A stretch of DNA of 8,577 bases. It comes from Oscillospiraceae bacterium. Its GTDB lineage: Bacteria; Bacillota; Clostridia; Oscillospirales; Oscillospiraceae. This document shows, one piece after another, positions 1 through 6,213 of the stretch; position 1 is the stretch's first letter, and each line of letters starts with the position of its first letter. A program made the position numbers and the translations under genes. The DNA lies in assembly GCA_028691385.1 (NCBI GenBank), contig JAQUZL010000089.1, positions 1-8,577 of the forward strand, given 5' to 3'. The notes under the pieces were generated by a model. The model did no database searches and was not told the DNA's origin. It worked only from the letters and a program-made list of their open reading frames with translations.

Positions 1-285
1 GACACGCTCTCCCTTTTGCACTCCGGACGCTATGGCGTGATGGAGCCGCCGGCATCCCTGCCGGAGGATATGGAGTTTGATCTTGTTGTGATGCCCGGCG
101 TCGCCTTTGACCGCGCAGGTCATCGCCTTGGCCACGGCGCGGGCTGCTATGACCGATTTTTGCGGACGTTTCACGGCAGAATCATCGGCGTTTGCTATGA
201 AGCGATGTTGTTTGACGCCATACCGACAGAACCGCTCGATCTCGGCGCAGACCTCGTCTGTACCGAGAAAGCGCTTTACCGATAG
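1..285 (+). CDS. 5-formyltetrahydrofolate cyclo-ligase, C-terminal part (5' end outside window)
   Basis: This is the C-terminal 94 codons of a 5-formyltetrahydrofolate cyclo-ligase (methenyltetrahydrofolate synthetase), the cytoplasmic enzyme that uses ATP to convert 5-formyl-THF to 5,10-methenyl-THF in one-carbon metabolism. The frame is open from base 1, so the start lies upstream of the window. Visible family signatures are a GRYGVMEP segment (residues 9-16 of the fragment), VVMPGVAFDRAGHRLG leading into the glycine-rich substrate and nucleotide loop GHGAGCYDRFL, then IIGVCYE and the IPTEPLD..ADLVCTEKALYR ending typical of the family. The loop is slightly unusual: the first aromatic residue of the common G(Y/F)YDR motif is Cys, while the second Tyr, the Asp and the Arg are kept. 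The stop is TAG at 283-285, which overlaps the ribosome binding site of mltG 12 bases further on, so the two genes are probably co-transcribed. The identification is by motif recognition and is secure. Confidence 0.93.
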   Translation, partial: DTLSLLHSGRYGVMEPPASLPEDMEFDLVVMPGVAFDRAGHRLGHGAGCYDRFLRTFHGRIIGVCYEAMLFDAIPTEPLDLGADLVCTEKALYR

Positions 286-296
286 GAGGGGCACCG

Positions 297-1619
297 ATGG
301 ATGACGAAACCAAAAAATTTCATTTAGACGACAATGCGGAGTCGGGAGACGATTTGGACGCGCTGATTCGCAGTACCAGAGAGGAAATTGACCGCGTGGA
401 TCGCATGTTCTCCAATGAAGCGCCCGTGCAGCCCCCGGAGCCGCCGCATGAGCCACCCCAGCGGGAAAGCTATGTCAGCGCCGACCCGCTGCCGGAGGAC
501 GACGAGGAGGAGCCATCCGGCATGCCGGGCTGGCTCAAGGCGGTTTTATACGCGGTGTGTGTGCTGGCTGCGTCTGCGCTGCTGGGTCTTGGCATCTGGC
601 TCTGCGCGGACGATGTTTGCGGCTTTACGAAGCCGGACACCGACGTGGAGTTTTCCGTTTCGGAAACCGACACCCTGAACGACGTGATCGATCATCTGGA
701 TCAGGTGGGTTTGGTGCGCTATCGCTGGCTGTTCAAGCTCTATGCGCAGGTGTCGCACGCGGAAAAAAAGATCACAGCGGGCACTTATGTGCTGAACCAC
801 AGCTATGACTACCATGCGCTGGTGGGCGCGATGTCCTCCAACGGCGGCATGCGCGCGACGGTTTCGGTGACGATTCCGGAGGGCTATGAGTGCAGCCGCA
901 TCTTTGCGCTGCTGGCGGAAAACAAGGTGTGCACCGAAGAAGCGCTTTATGACGCGGCGGCAAACGCCGACTTTGACTACGCCTTCCTCGAAGGCCTCAA
1001 AAAGGGCGATGAGAACCGGTTGGAGGGGTATCTGTTCCCGGACACCTATGAATTCTATGTGGGCGATGATCCGGAAAATGTGCTGACGAAGTTCCTGCGC
1101 AATTTTGACAAGAAGGTCACCGACGACCTGCGCGCCGAAATAGATGCGCTCAACAAAACCATTACGAATCATATGCGCGCCAACGGATTTTCCGAAGAGG
1201 AAATCGCGGCCGGTCAGATGGATCTCGGCCGCGTGATTATCGTGGCGTCCCTGATTGAAAAGGAAGCACAGCGCGCCGAAGAGCGCGCGACGGTGGCGTC
1301 TGTCATTTATAACCGACTGTGCAGCAAGGACTATCCGCTGCTGCAGATTGACGCAACGATTCAGTATGTGCTGGACGAGCGAAAGGAGACGCTGACACTG
1401 GCGGATCAGGCCATTGACAATCCCTATAACACGTATAAATACAAGGGCTTGACGCCCGGCGCGATCGCCAATCCCGGTCTTGCTTCGATCAAGGCGGCGC
1501 TGGATCCGGACGCAACCGATTACTATTTCTATGCGCTCGATGAGGATGGTTCGCACCATTTCTCCAAGACCTATTACGAGCATCAACAATTCCTGGAGAG
1601 TCAGAAAGATGAACAATAA
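297..1619 (+). CDS. mltG: Endolytic transglycosylase MltG (YceG-like), septal peptidoglycan terminase
   Basis: This encodes a 440-residue single-pass membrane protein of the MltG/YceG family, which cleaves nascent glycan strands at the outer face of the membrane and helps terminate peptidoglycan polymerisation. The first 77 residues are predicted cytoplasmic, very acidic and proline-rich (PPEPPHEPP near residue 50; an EDDEEE run just before the membrane). One transmembrane helix spans about residues 82-103. The extracellular part carries a LysM-like region and then the catalytic domain. The family's key segment ASLIEKEA is present, with the likely catalytic glutamate at Glu321, followed by RATVASVIYNRL, LLQIDATIQYVL and the NTY..GLTPGAIANPG block near the C terminus. 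Length and domain order suit Firmicute homologues, whose cytoplasmic tail is longer than that of the E. coli protein. The ATG at 297 is chosen because AGGAGG at 284-289 lies 7 bases upstream. The 3' end overlaps the next gene by 11 bases, indicating translational coupling. Confidence 0.95.
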   Translation: MDDETKKFHLDDNAESGDDLDALIRSTREEIDRVDRMFSNEAPVQPPEPPHEPPQRESYVSADPLPEDDEEEPSGMPGWLKAVLYAVCVLAASALLGLGIWLCADDVCGFTKPDTDVEFSVSETDTLNDVIDHLDQVGLVRYRWLFKLYAQVSHAEKKITAGTYVLNHSYDYHALVGAMSSNGGMRATVSVTIPEGYECSRIFALLAENKVCTEEALYDAAANADFDYAFLEGLKKGDENRLEGYLFPDTYEFYVGDDPENVLTKFLRNFDKKVTDDLRAEIDALNKTITNHMRANGFSEEEIAAGQMDLGRVIIVASLIEKEAQRAEERATVASVIYNRLCSKDYPLLQIDATIQYVLDERKETLTLADQAIDNPYNTYKYKGLTPGAIANPGLASIKAALDPDATDYYFYALDEDGSHHFSKTYYEHQQFLESQKDEQ

Positions 1620-2832
1620 ACCGGAAATTCTTTCACCGGCCGGCGACATGGAACGGCTGAAAATGGCGGTCGCATTCGGCGCAGACGCGGTGTATCTGGC
1701 GGGCAAACAGTTTGGAATGCGCGGCGGCGTGCCAAACTTTACCGATGAAGAGCTTGCCCGGGCGGTGCAATACTGCCATGGGCGCGGCGTGCGCGTGCAT
1801 GTGACGGTCAACACCTTGCCGCATGAGCAGGAGTTGGCCGCGCTGCCGGATTATTTGCGGCATTTGGACGCAATCGGCGCGGACGCGCTGATTGTGGCGG
1901 ATTTGGGCGTGTTTCGCATGGCGCAGAAGCTTTGCCCCCATGCCCAGCTGCACATCTCCACCCAGGCTGGCATTGTCAATGCTGCGTCGGCAAGCGCATG
2001 GTACGAGCTGGGCGCATCCAGGGTCGTGCTGGCGCGGGAGCTGTCACTGGCGGAGATCATTGCCATTCGCAAGGCGACGCCGCCGCAGCTGGAGATGGAA
2101 ACCTTTGTCCACGGGGCAATGTGCGTCAGCTTTTCCGGGCGGTGTCTGCTGTCCAACTATATGACCGGGCGGGACGGCAATCGCGGCGTCTGCGCGCAGC
2201 CGTGCCGCTGGAAGTATGCGCTGGTGGAGGAAAAGCGGCCGGGACAGTATTTCCCGATTGGCGAGGACGACGGCGGCACCTATATCATGAATTCGAAAGA
2301 TCTCTGCATGATTGACCATGTGCAGGCGCTGCTGAACGCGGGCGTGAACGCGCTGAAAATCGAGGGACGCGCCAAATCCGCCTATTATACGGCGGTCATC
2401 ACCAACGCCTATCACCATGCGGTGGACGCTGCGCTGGCGGGAAAGCCGCTGGAGGCAGTCTGGCGCGACGAGGTGATGAAGGTCAGCCACCGCAATTACT
2501 ACACGGGATTCTACTTTGAAACGCCGACAGCGGGGCAGTTTTATGAGGATGCGCGCTACGTGCGCGACTGGCAGGTGAGCGCGCTGGTGTTATCCTGCGA
2601 GGAAAACGGCAGCGCCGTCATTACCCAGCGCAACCGGTTTTGGAAGGGTGATACGCTGGAGCTGATCGCGCCGGGACGCGCGCCGCAGCCCTATGTGGTG
2701 GAGCGGATGCTGGACGAAAACGGCGCAGAGGTGGACTGCGCGCGCCACGCGGCGCAGATTCTGCACATCCAACTGCCGTTTTGCGCGCCGCCCTACACAA
2801 TTCTTCGCAAAGAGGTTGCCGAAAACGGTTGA
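1609..2832 (+). CDS. Peptidase U32 family protein (probable tRNA 5-hydroxyuridine synthesis protein, TrhP/YrrN-YrrO type)
   Basis: This is a 407-residue protein of the U32 'collagenase-like' family. Despite the family name, characterised bacterial relatives (E. coli TrhP, B. subtilis YrrN/YrrO) act in prephenate-dependent hydroxylation of U34 in tRNA, so a tRNA-modification role is the best inference; proteolysis is not indicated by the sequence. The N terminus PEILSPAGDMERLKMAVAFG and the GADAVYL segment are standard. The family signature follows: ETFVHGAMCVSFSGRCLLSNY, then GRDGNRGVCAQPCRW. The four cysteines are at 172, 179, 195 and 199; they are strictly patterned in the family and are candidates for an iron-sulfur site. 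SKDLCMIDHV and ALKIEGRAKS..Y match the later core. The ATG at 1609 lies inside the end of mltG, with GGAG at 1595-1598 upstream. A U32 gene downstream of mltG is also found in the B. subtilis yrrL-yrrM-yrrN-yrrO cluster, but here there is one U32 gene and no intervening methyltransferase. Its TGA stop lies within the -35 box of the alaS promoter. Confidence 0.9.
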   Translation: MNNKPEILSPAGDMERLKMAVAFGADAVYLAGKQFGMRGGVPNFTDEELARAVQYCHGRGVRVHVTVNTLPHEQELAALPDYLRHLDAIGADALIVADLGVFRMAQKLCPHAQLHISTQAGIVNAASASAWYELGASRVVLARELSLAEIIAIRKATPPQLEMETFVHGAMCVSFSGRCLLSNYMTGRDGNRGVCAQPCRWKYALVEEKRPGQYFPIGEDDGGTYIMNSKDLCMIDHVQALLNAGVNALKIEGRAKSAYYTAVITNAYHHAVDAALAGKPLEAVWRDEVMKVSHRNYYTGFYFETPTAGQFYEDARYVRDWQVSALVLSCEENGSAVITQRNRFWKGDTLELIAPGRAPQPYVVERMLDENGAEVDCARHAAQILHIQLPFCAPPYTILRKEVAENG

Positions 2833-2857
2833 CAAGTGAAAAAATTGTGAGTAAAAT
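2829..2857 (+). promoter_or_regulatory. Sigma-A-type promoter for the alaS T-box leader
   Basis: A perfect -35 hexamer TTGACA (2829-2834) is followed by a 17-base AT-rich spacer and a -10 hexamer TAAAAT (2852-2857). Transcription should begin about 7 bases later, near 2864-2866, just before the T-box Stem I. The -35 box overlaps the TGA stop codon (2830-2832) of the preceding U32 gene. The local AT richness stands out sharply from the GC-rich coding DNA on both sides. This is a prediction from consensus and position; the match and spacing are nearly ideal. Confidence 0.85.
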
Positions 2858-2863
2858 AGTTTG

Positions 2864-3091
2864 GTTAATAGGATAAGCGTTGACGGAAAGAACCGATGCG
2901 CCGCCCAAAGCGAGAGGGGAATGGTGAAAGCCCCTTGGCACAGCAAATCGGAGGCCGCTCCTGAGCTGCCCGGGATGACCGGGACGATTCATCCCCGATA
3001 ACGGATGACTAAGATGCGCCGTTTGGCGCAATTAGGGTGGTACCGTGAAACTTGCTTTCGCCCCTATACCGGGGCGGAAGCTTTATTTTTT
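2864..3091 (+). ncRNA. T-box riboswitch (tRNA-Ala-responsive leader of alaS)
   Basis: This cis-acting leader controls alaS by transcription antitermination according to tRNA-Ala charging. The conserved T-box sequence AGGGTGGTACCGTG is at 3034-3047. Stem I spans roughly 2870-2962: its base can be drawn as AGCG 2876-2879 with CGCT 2956-2959, a middle helix as CCGAT 2893-2897 with ATCGG 2947-2951, and a distal helix as AGGGG 2915-2919 with CCCCT 2931-2935. The distal loop carries GGTGAAAG, and AGCGAGAG is typical of the AG bulge. A GCC at 2954-2956, just before GCTCCTGAG, sits where the specifier codon is expected and fits alanine. Central stems include CCCGG/CCGGG (2969-2973/2979-2983), TCATCC/GGATGA (2989-2994/3003-3008) and a perfect hairpin TGCGCC/GGCGCA (3015-3020/3025-3030), which is Stem III. 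In the antiterminator, 3034-3037 pair with 3062-3065 and 3045-3050 with 3056-3061, leaving the bulge TGGTACC (3038-3044); its TGGT complements a tRNA ACCA end. The specifier assignment is less certain than the rest. Confidence 0.94.
3054..3091 (+). terminator. alaS: T-box intrinsic terminator of alaS leader
   Basis: GCTTTCGCCCC (3054-3064) pairs with GGGGCGGAAGC (3071-3081) as an 11-base-pair stem with one G-U pair and a TATACC loop, followed by TTTATTTTTT (3082-3091). The 5' arm reuses bases 3056-3064, which also form the 3' side of the T-box antiterminator, so the two folds exclude each other. This is the expected off-state when charged tRNA-Ala is plentiful. Confidence 0.92.
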
Positions 3092-3094
3092 CTT

Positions 3095-3100
3095 GGAGGG
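3095..3100 (+). promoter_or_regulatory. alaS: Ribosome binding site that fixes the alaS start
   Basis: GGAGGG ends 7 bases before the ATG at 3108. It lies directly after the terminator T-tract, so only read-through transcripts carry it. It decides the start: the same frame stays open upstream to a GTG at 3045, but that GTG is part of the conserved T-box element and has no binding site of its own. Confidence 0.9.
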
Positions 3101-3107
3101 ATTCAGT

Positions 3108-5750
3108 ATGCATCCATCTTACAGCCTGAATGAACTGCGCGAGATGTTTTTGCAGTTCTTCGAAAGCAAAGGCCATCTGCGCCTGCCCAGCTTTCCGCTG
3201 GTGCCGCAGAACGACAAGTCCATCCTGCTGATCAATGCAGGGATGACGCCGATGAAGCCGTTTTTCACCGGTGAGGAAAAACCGCCGCGTACCCGCGTGT
3301 GTACCTGCCAGAAGTGTATCCGTACCGGCGACATTGAAAACGTCGGAAAAACCGCGCGCCACGGCACCTATTTTGAGATGCTGGGCAACTTCTCATTCGG
3401 CGACTATTTTAAGCAGGAATCGCTGGCCTGGTCCTGGGAGTTCCTGACCGAGGTGGTCGGACTGGAGCCGGATCGTTTGTATCCGTCGATCTATGTGGAC
3501 GACGATGAGGCGTTCGACGTCTGGACCAAGGAAATCGGCGTGCCGGCAGATCATATCTATCGGTTCGGCAAGGAGGACAACTTCTGGGAGCATGGCTCCG
3601 GCCCGTGCGGCCCGTGCAGCGAGATTTATTATGACCGTGGCGCGGAAAAGGGCTGCGGTAAACCGGACTGCCATGTGGGCTGCGAGTGCGACCGCTATAT
3701 GGAGGTCTGGAACAACGTCTTTTCCCAGTTCAACAACGACGGCAAGGGCAACTACACCGAGCTGGTGCAGAAAAACATCGATACCGGCATGGGACTGGAG
3801 CGTCTGGCGGTGGTTTCCCAAAATGTGGATTCCCTGTTTGACGTGGACACGGTGATGCATATCACCAACAAGGCGTCCGAAATCACCGGCGCAAAGTACG
3901 GTCAGAGCCATAAGACCGACGTCAGCCTGCGCGTGATCACCGACCACATTCGCAGCGCCACCTTTATGATCGGCGACGGCGTTCTGCCATCCAACGAGGG
4001 ACGCGGCTATGTGCTGCGCCGCCTGCTGCGCCGTGCGGCACGCCACGGCAAGATGCTGGGCGTCAACGAACCGTTTTTGTACAAGGTTGCCGACACGGTG
4101 ATTGCCATCAACCAGGACGCTTACCCCGATCTTGGCGATCGGCATGACTATATCATCCGCGTCATCCGCGCCGAGGAGGAGAACTTTGCAAAGACCATCG
4201 ACGGCGGCCTGAAAATCTATGAAGATATGCTGGCAGCGCATCAGGCCAAGGGAGAACAGTGCTTCTCCGGCGCGGACGCGTTCAAGCTGTATGATACCTA
4301 TGGCTTCCCCATCGACATGACGGCCGATATGCTGGAAGAGCAGGGCATGACGGTCGATCAGGCGGGCTTCAACGAGCTGATGCAGGAGCAGAAGGCGCGC
4401 GCAAGACAGGCACGCAAGGCGCTGGGCGATTTGGCCTGGGCAGGCATCGACCTTGGCCTGGAGGACAATACGCCGACCAAGTTTACCGGCTATGACCATT
4501 TGACCGATTGCGGCAAGGTGCTCGCCGTTGTGGCGGAAGGCGAGATCAGCTCGTCTGCCTTTGCCGGGCAGGAGGCCATTCTGGTGCTTGATCAGACGCC
4601 GCTCTACGCAGAGATGGGCGGTCAGGTGGCCGATCACGGCACGATCACCAGAGATGGCGCGGCGTTTGTTGTGACCAATGTCCAGAAGAACAAGGGCGGA
4701 AAATTTTTGCATTACGGCCATATGCAAACGGGAGAGATCTGCGTTGGTGACACGGTGACGGCAAGCGTCGAGCTTGCGCGCCGCAAGGCAATCATGCGCG
4801 CACACTCCGCGACCCATTTGCTGCAGCGGGCGCTGCGCGATGTGCTGGGCGACCACGTTCAGCAGGCGGGGTCTTTGGTAGAGCCGGATCGGCTGCGCTT
4901 TGACTTTACGCATTTTTCGGCCATTACACCGGAACAGCTGCAGGCCATCAATGACCGCGTGGCGGATCTGGTGCTGGACGGCATGCCGGTTACTACCAAA
5001 GAAATGCCCATCGAGGACGCGAGAAAGCTGGGCGCGATGGCGCTGTTTGGGGAAAAATACGGCAACGTTGTCCGCGTGGTCAGTATGGGCGATCAGTCCA
5101 TCGAGTTCTGCGGCGGCACGCATCTGGATGACACGGCAAAGGTTGGTCCGTTCCGCATCGTTTCCGAAGGCTCGGCCGCGTCGGGCGTGCGCCGCATCGA
5201 GGCGGTGACCGGCAAACTGATGCTCAATCAGATGGAAAAAATGAATCAGCGGCTTTTGATGGTGGCGGAGAAACTCAAGACCACGCCGCCGGAGATTCTG
5301 CACAGAATTGAGGGTGTGCTCACGGAGATGCACGACCTGCACTCCAATTTGGATCGGCTGCAGGCCAAGATGATGTCCGGCGACGCGGAGCGGTTCCTAT
5401 TTGCGGCAAAGACCATTCGCGGGCTGAAAATTATCACCTCCACGCTGAGCGCCGCCACGGTCGAGCAGCTGCGCACTATGGGCGACACGCTGCGTGACAA
5501 GGATGAAACGGTGGTCGCGGTGCTGGCGTGCATTCATGACGGGAAAATCTCGCTGCTTTGTATCTGCGGCAAGCAGGCCATTGCAAAGGGCATTCGCGCA
5601 GGCGACGTCATTAAGGCGATTGCGCCGATTTGCGGCGGCTCGGGCGGCGGCAAGCCGGATTCCGCAATGGGCGGCGGCAAGGACGTTTTGAAGCTGGACG
5701 ACGCCATGGCGGCAGTTGACGACTTTGTTGACAGCCATGCCAAGGATTGA
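3108..5750 (+). CDS. alaS: Alanine--tRNA ligase
   Basis: This encodes alanyl-tRNA synthetase, 880 residues and full length for the bacterial family, a cytoplasmic class II enzyme that charges tRNA-Ala and hydrolyses mischarged Ser- or Gly-tRNA-Ala. The N-terminal catalytic core starts LNELREMFLQFFESKGH and contains the motif 2 region RHGTYFEMLGNFSFGDYF (residues about 84-101), the CGPCSEIYYDRG insert, and motif 3 GMGLERL (227-233). The tRNA-recognition helical region follows (SNEGRGYVLRRLLRRAARHG). The editing domain has both zinc-ligand motifs, HSATH (566-570) and CGGTH (668-672), so proofreading should be intact. The C-Ala domain ends with the glycine-rich GGSGGGKPDSAMGGG segment. The start at ATG 3108 is supported by GGAGGG just upstream and by a normal N terminus; the in-frame GTG at 3045 would place T-box and terminator RNA inside the coding region and is rejected. 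Expression is controlled by the T-box leader. The HIT gene follows after 10 bases and probably shares the transcript. Confidence 0.98.
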   Translation: MHPSYSLNELREMFLQFFESKGHLRLPSFPLVPQNDKSILLINAGMTPMKPFFTGEEKPPRTRVCTCQKCIRTGDIENVGKTARHGTYFEMLGNFSFGDYFKQESLAWSWEFLTEVVGLEPDRLYPSIYVDDDEAFDVWTKEIGVPADHIYRFGKEDNFWEHGSGPCGPCSEIYYDRGAEKGCGKPDCHVGCECDRYMEVWNNVFSQFNNDGKGNYTELVQKNIDTGMGLERLAVVSQNVDSLFDVDTVMHITNKASEITGAKYGQSHKTDVSLRVITDHIRSATFMIGDGVLPSNEGRGYVLRRLLRRAARHGKMLGVNEPFLYKVADTVIAINQDAYPDLGDRHDYIIRVIRAEEENFAKTIDGGLKIYEDMLAAHQAKGEQCFSGADAFKLYDTYGFPIDMTADMLEEQGMTVDQAGFNELMQEQKARARQARKALGDLAWAGIDLGLEDNTPTKFTGYDHLTDCGKVLAVVAEGEISSSAFAGQEAILVLDQTPLYAEMGGQVADHGTITRDGAAFVVTNVQKNKGGKFLHYGHMQTGEICVGDTVTASVELARRKAIMRAHSATHLLQRALRDVLGDHVQQAGSLVEPDRLRFDFTHFSAITPEQLQAINDRVADLVLDGMPVTTKEMPIEDARKLGAMALFGEKYGNVVRVVSMGDQSIEFCGGTHLDDTAKVGPFRIVSEGSAASGVRRIEAVTGKLMLNQMEKMNQRLLMVAEKLKTTPPEILHRIEGVLTEMHDLHSNLDRLQAKMMSGDAERFLFAAKTIRGLKIITSTLSAATVEQLRTMGDTLRDKDETVVAVLACIHDGKISLLCICGKQAIAKGIRAGDVIKAIAPICGGSGGGKPDSAMGGGKDVLKLDDAMAAVDDFVDSHAKD

Positions 5751-5755
5751 GGAGG
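5750..5755 (+). promoter_or_regulatory. Strong ribosome binding site of the interrupted HIT gene
   Basis: AGGAGG overlaps the last base of the alaS stop codon and lies 5 bases before ATG 5761 and 8 bases before the adjacent ATG 5764; either could be the start. Its perfect match shows that translation signals of the HIT gene have not decayed, in contrast to the stop codon inside the gene. Confidence 0.85.
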
Positions 5756-5760
5756 ATAAA

Positions 5761-6102
5761 ATGATGGAAGATTGTCGGTTTTGCAAAATCATAGCAGGCC
5801 AAATCCCGTCCAAAAAGGTTTACGAGGACGCGCTGTGCTACGCATTTTATGACATTTAGCCGCTTTCGCCGATGCACTTTCTCGTGGTGCCGAAGCTGCA
5901 TTTGGACTCTGCGGCGGCATTGTCCGAGGAAAATGCTGCGGTGGTGGGGCATATCTATGCGGTGATCGCAAAGCTGGCCGGTGAAATGGGCTTTGCGGAC
6001 GGATACCGTGTGGTGACCAACGTCGGCGCGCTCGCCGGGCAGACGGTGCATCATTTGCACTTCCACGTGCTTTCCGGCAAACAGCTGGGCACATTCAACT
6101 AA
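5761..6102 (+). pseudogene. hinT: HIT (histidine triad) family nucleotide-binding protein, HinT type, with in-frame TAG at codon 33
   Basis: Read through the stop, this frame encodes a 113-codon HinT-type protein, a small cytoplasmic purine-nucleoside phosphoramidase. The N terminus CRFCKIIAGQIPSKKVYED (Cys5 and Cys8, a CxxC pair found in many bacterial members) runs into AFYDI, then an amber codon TAG at 5857-5859, then PLSPMHFLVVPKLH, DGYRVVTN and the triad QTVHHLHFHVL with His98, His100 and His102. The stop occupies the variable position in the usual DI-x-P-x-xP segment, so it neither deletes nor shifts anything; it simply replaces one residue. The frame continues cleanly for 80 codons to TAA at 6100. 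A strong AGGAGG lies at 5750-5755. As written, translation yields a 32-residue peptide. A restart at ATG 5872 would give 76 residues lacking the first strand and CxxC, and no ribosome binding site precedes it. It is either a recent nonsense mutation, a sequencing error, or a suppressed codon. The C terminus (GKQLGTFN) lacks the WPPG ending of many HinT proteins. It is probably co-transcribed with alaS. Confidence 0.85.
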
Positions 6103-6109
6103 ATCACTG

Positions 6110-6147
6110 CGAAACCCCGTTTGCCGTGGCAAATGGGGTTTCGTTTT
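6110..6147 (+). terminator. Hairpin terminator after the HIT gene
   Basis: CGAAACCCCGTTTGC (6110-6124) pairs with GCAAATGGGGTTTCG (6129-6143), a 15-base-pair stem with one G-T mismatch that becomes a G-U pair in RNA, closing a CGTG loop. Four T residues follow (6144-6147). The stem is strong but the T-tract is short, so termination may be incomplete. It lies 7 bases after the HIT stop codon and should end the alaS-HIT transcript. Because the stem is nearly symmetrical it could also act on the opposite strand, where an A-rich flank gives some T residues, but no converging gene is present. Confidence 0.8.
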
Positions 6148-6167
6148 GCCATAAAAACTGGTATAAT
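6139..6167 (+). promoter_or_regulatory. comEC: Extended -10 promoter for comEC
   Basis: A perfect TATAAT (6162-6167) is preceded by TGG (6159-6161), giving the extended -10 motif TGnTATAAT. At the 17-base spacing the -35 position holds TTTCGT (6139-6144), a poor match that also forms part of the preceding terminator's 3' arm. Extended -10 promoters tolerate a weak -35 box. Transcription would start near 6174, about 40 bases before the comEC ATG. The motif and the position between a terminator and a gene support it; the sequence shows no competence-specific regulatory box that I can identify. Confidence 0.7.
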
Positions 6168-6213
6168 ACAACTTAATAACAATTGACGTTGCCGGCGCGC
6201 GGGAGGGGAGCAG

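Noticed and set aside
546..1814. 422-codon open frame on the minus strand opposite mltG and the U32 gene
   Set aside because: It spans two real genes on the other strand, has no family motifs and no supporting start signals.
3393..5342. 649-codon open frame on the minus strand opposite alaS
   Set aside because: It is the complement of a strongly conserved alaS frame in GC-rich DNA, has no recognisable domain or ribosome binding site, and reads as low-complexity His/Arg/Leu-rich sequence. It is a codon-bias shadow.
5857..5859. TAG in the HIT gene as pyrrolysine or genome-wide amber recoding
   Set aside because: The 5-formyl-THF cyclo-ligase ends at a TAG exactly where the family ends, no pyl genes are in the window, and HIT proteins have no catalytic need for a special residue at this variable position. 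It is not excluded by sequence alone, but is unlikely.
5872..6102. Separate short HIT gene starting at ATG 5872, after the stop codon
   Set aside because: No ribosome binding site precedes this ATG, it is an internal Met of the PMHFLVVPK motif, and the real N terminus with AGGAGG lies in the same frame upstream.
6183..6188. TTGACG as a -35 box for a second comEC promoter
   Set aside because: At 16-18 bases downstream there is only GC-rich purine sequence that includes the ribosome binding site, with no -10 match.
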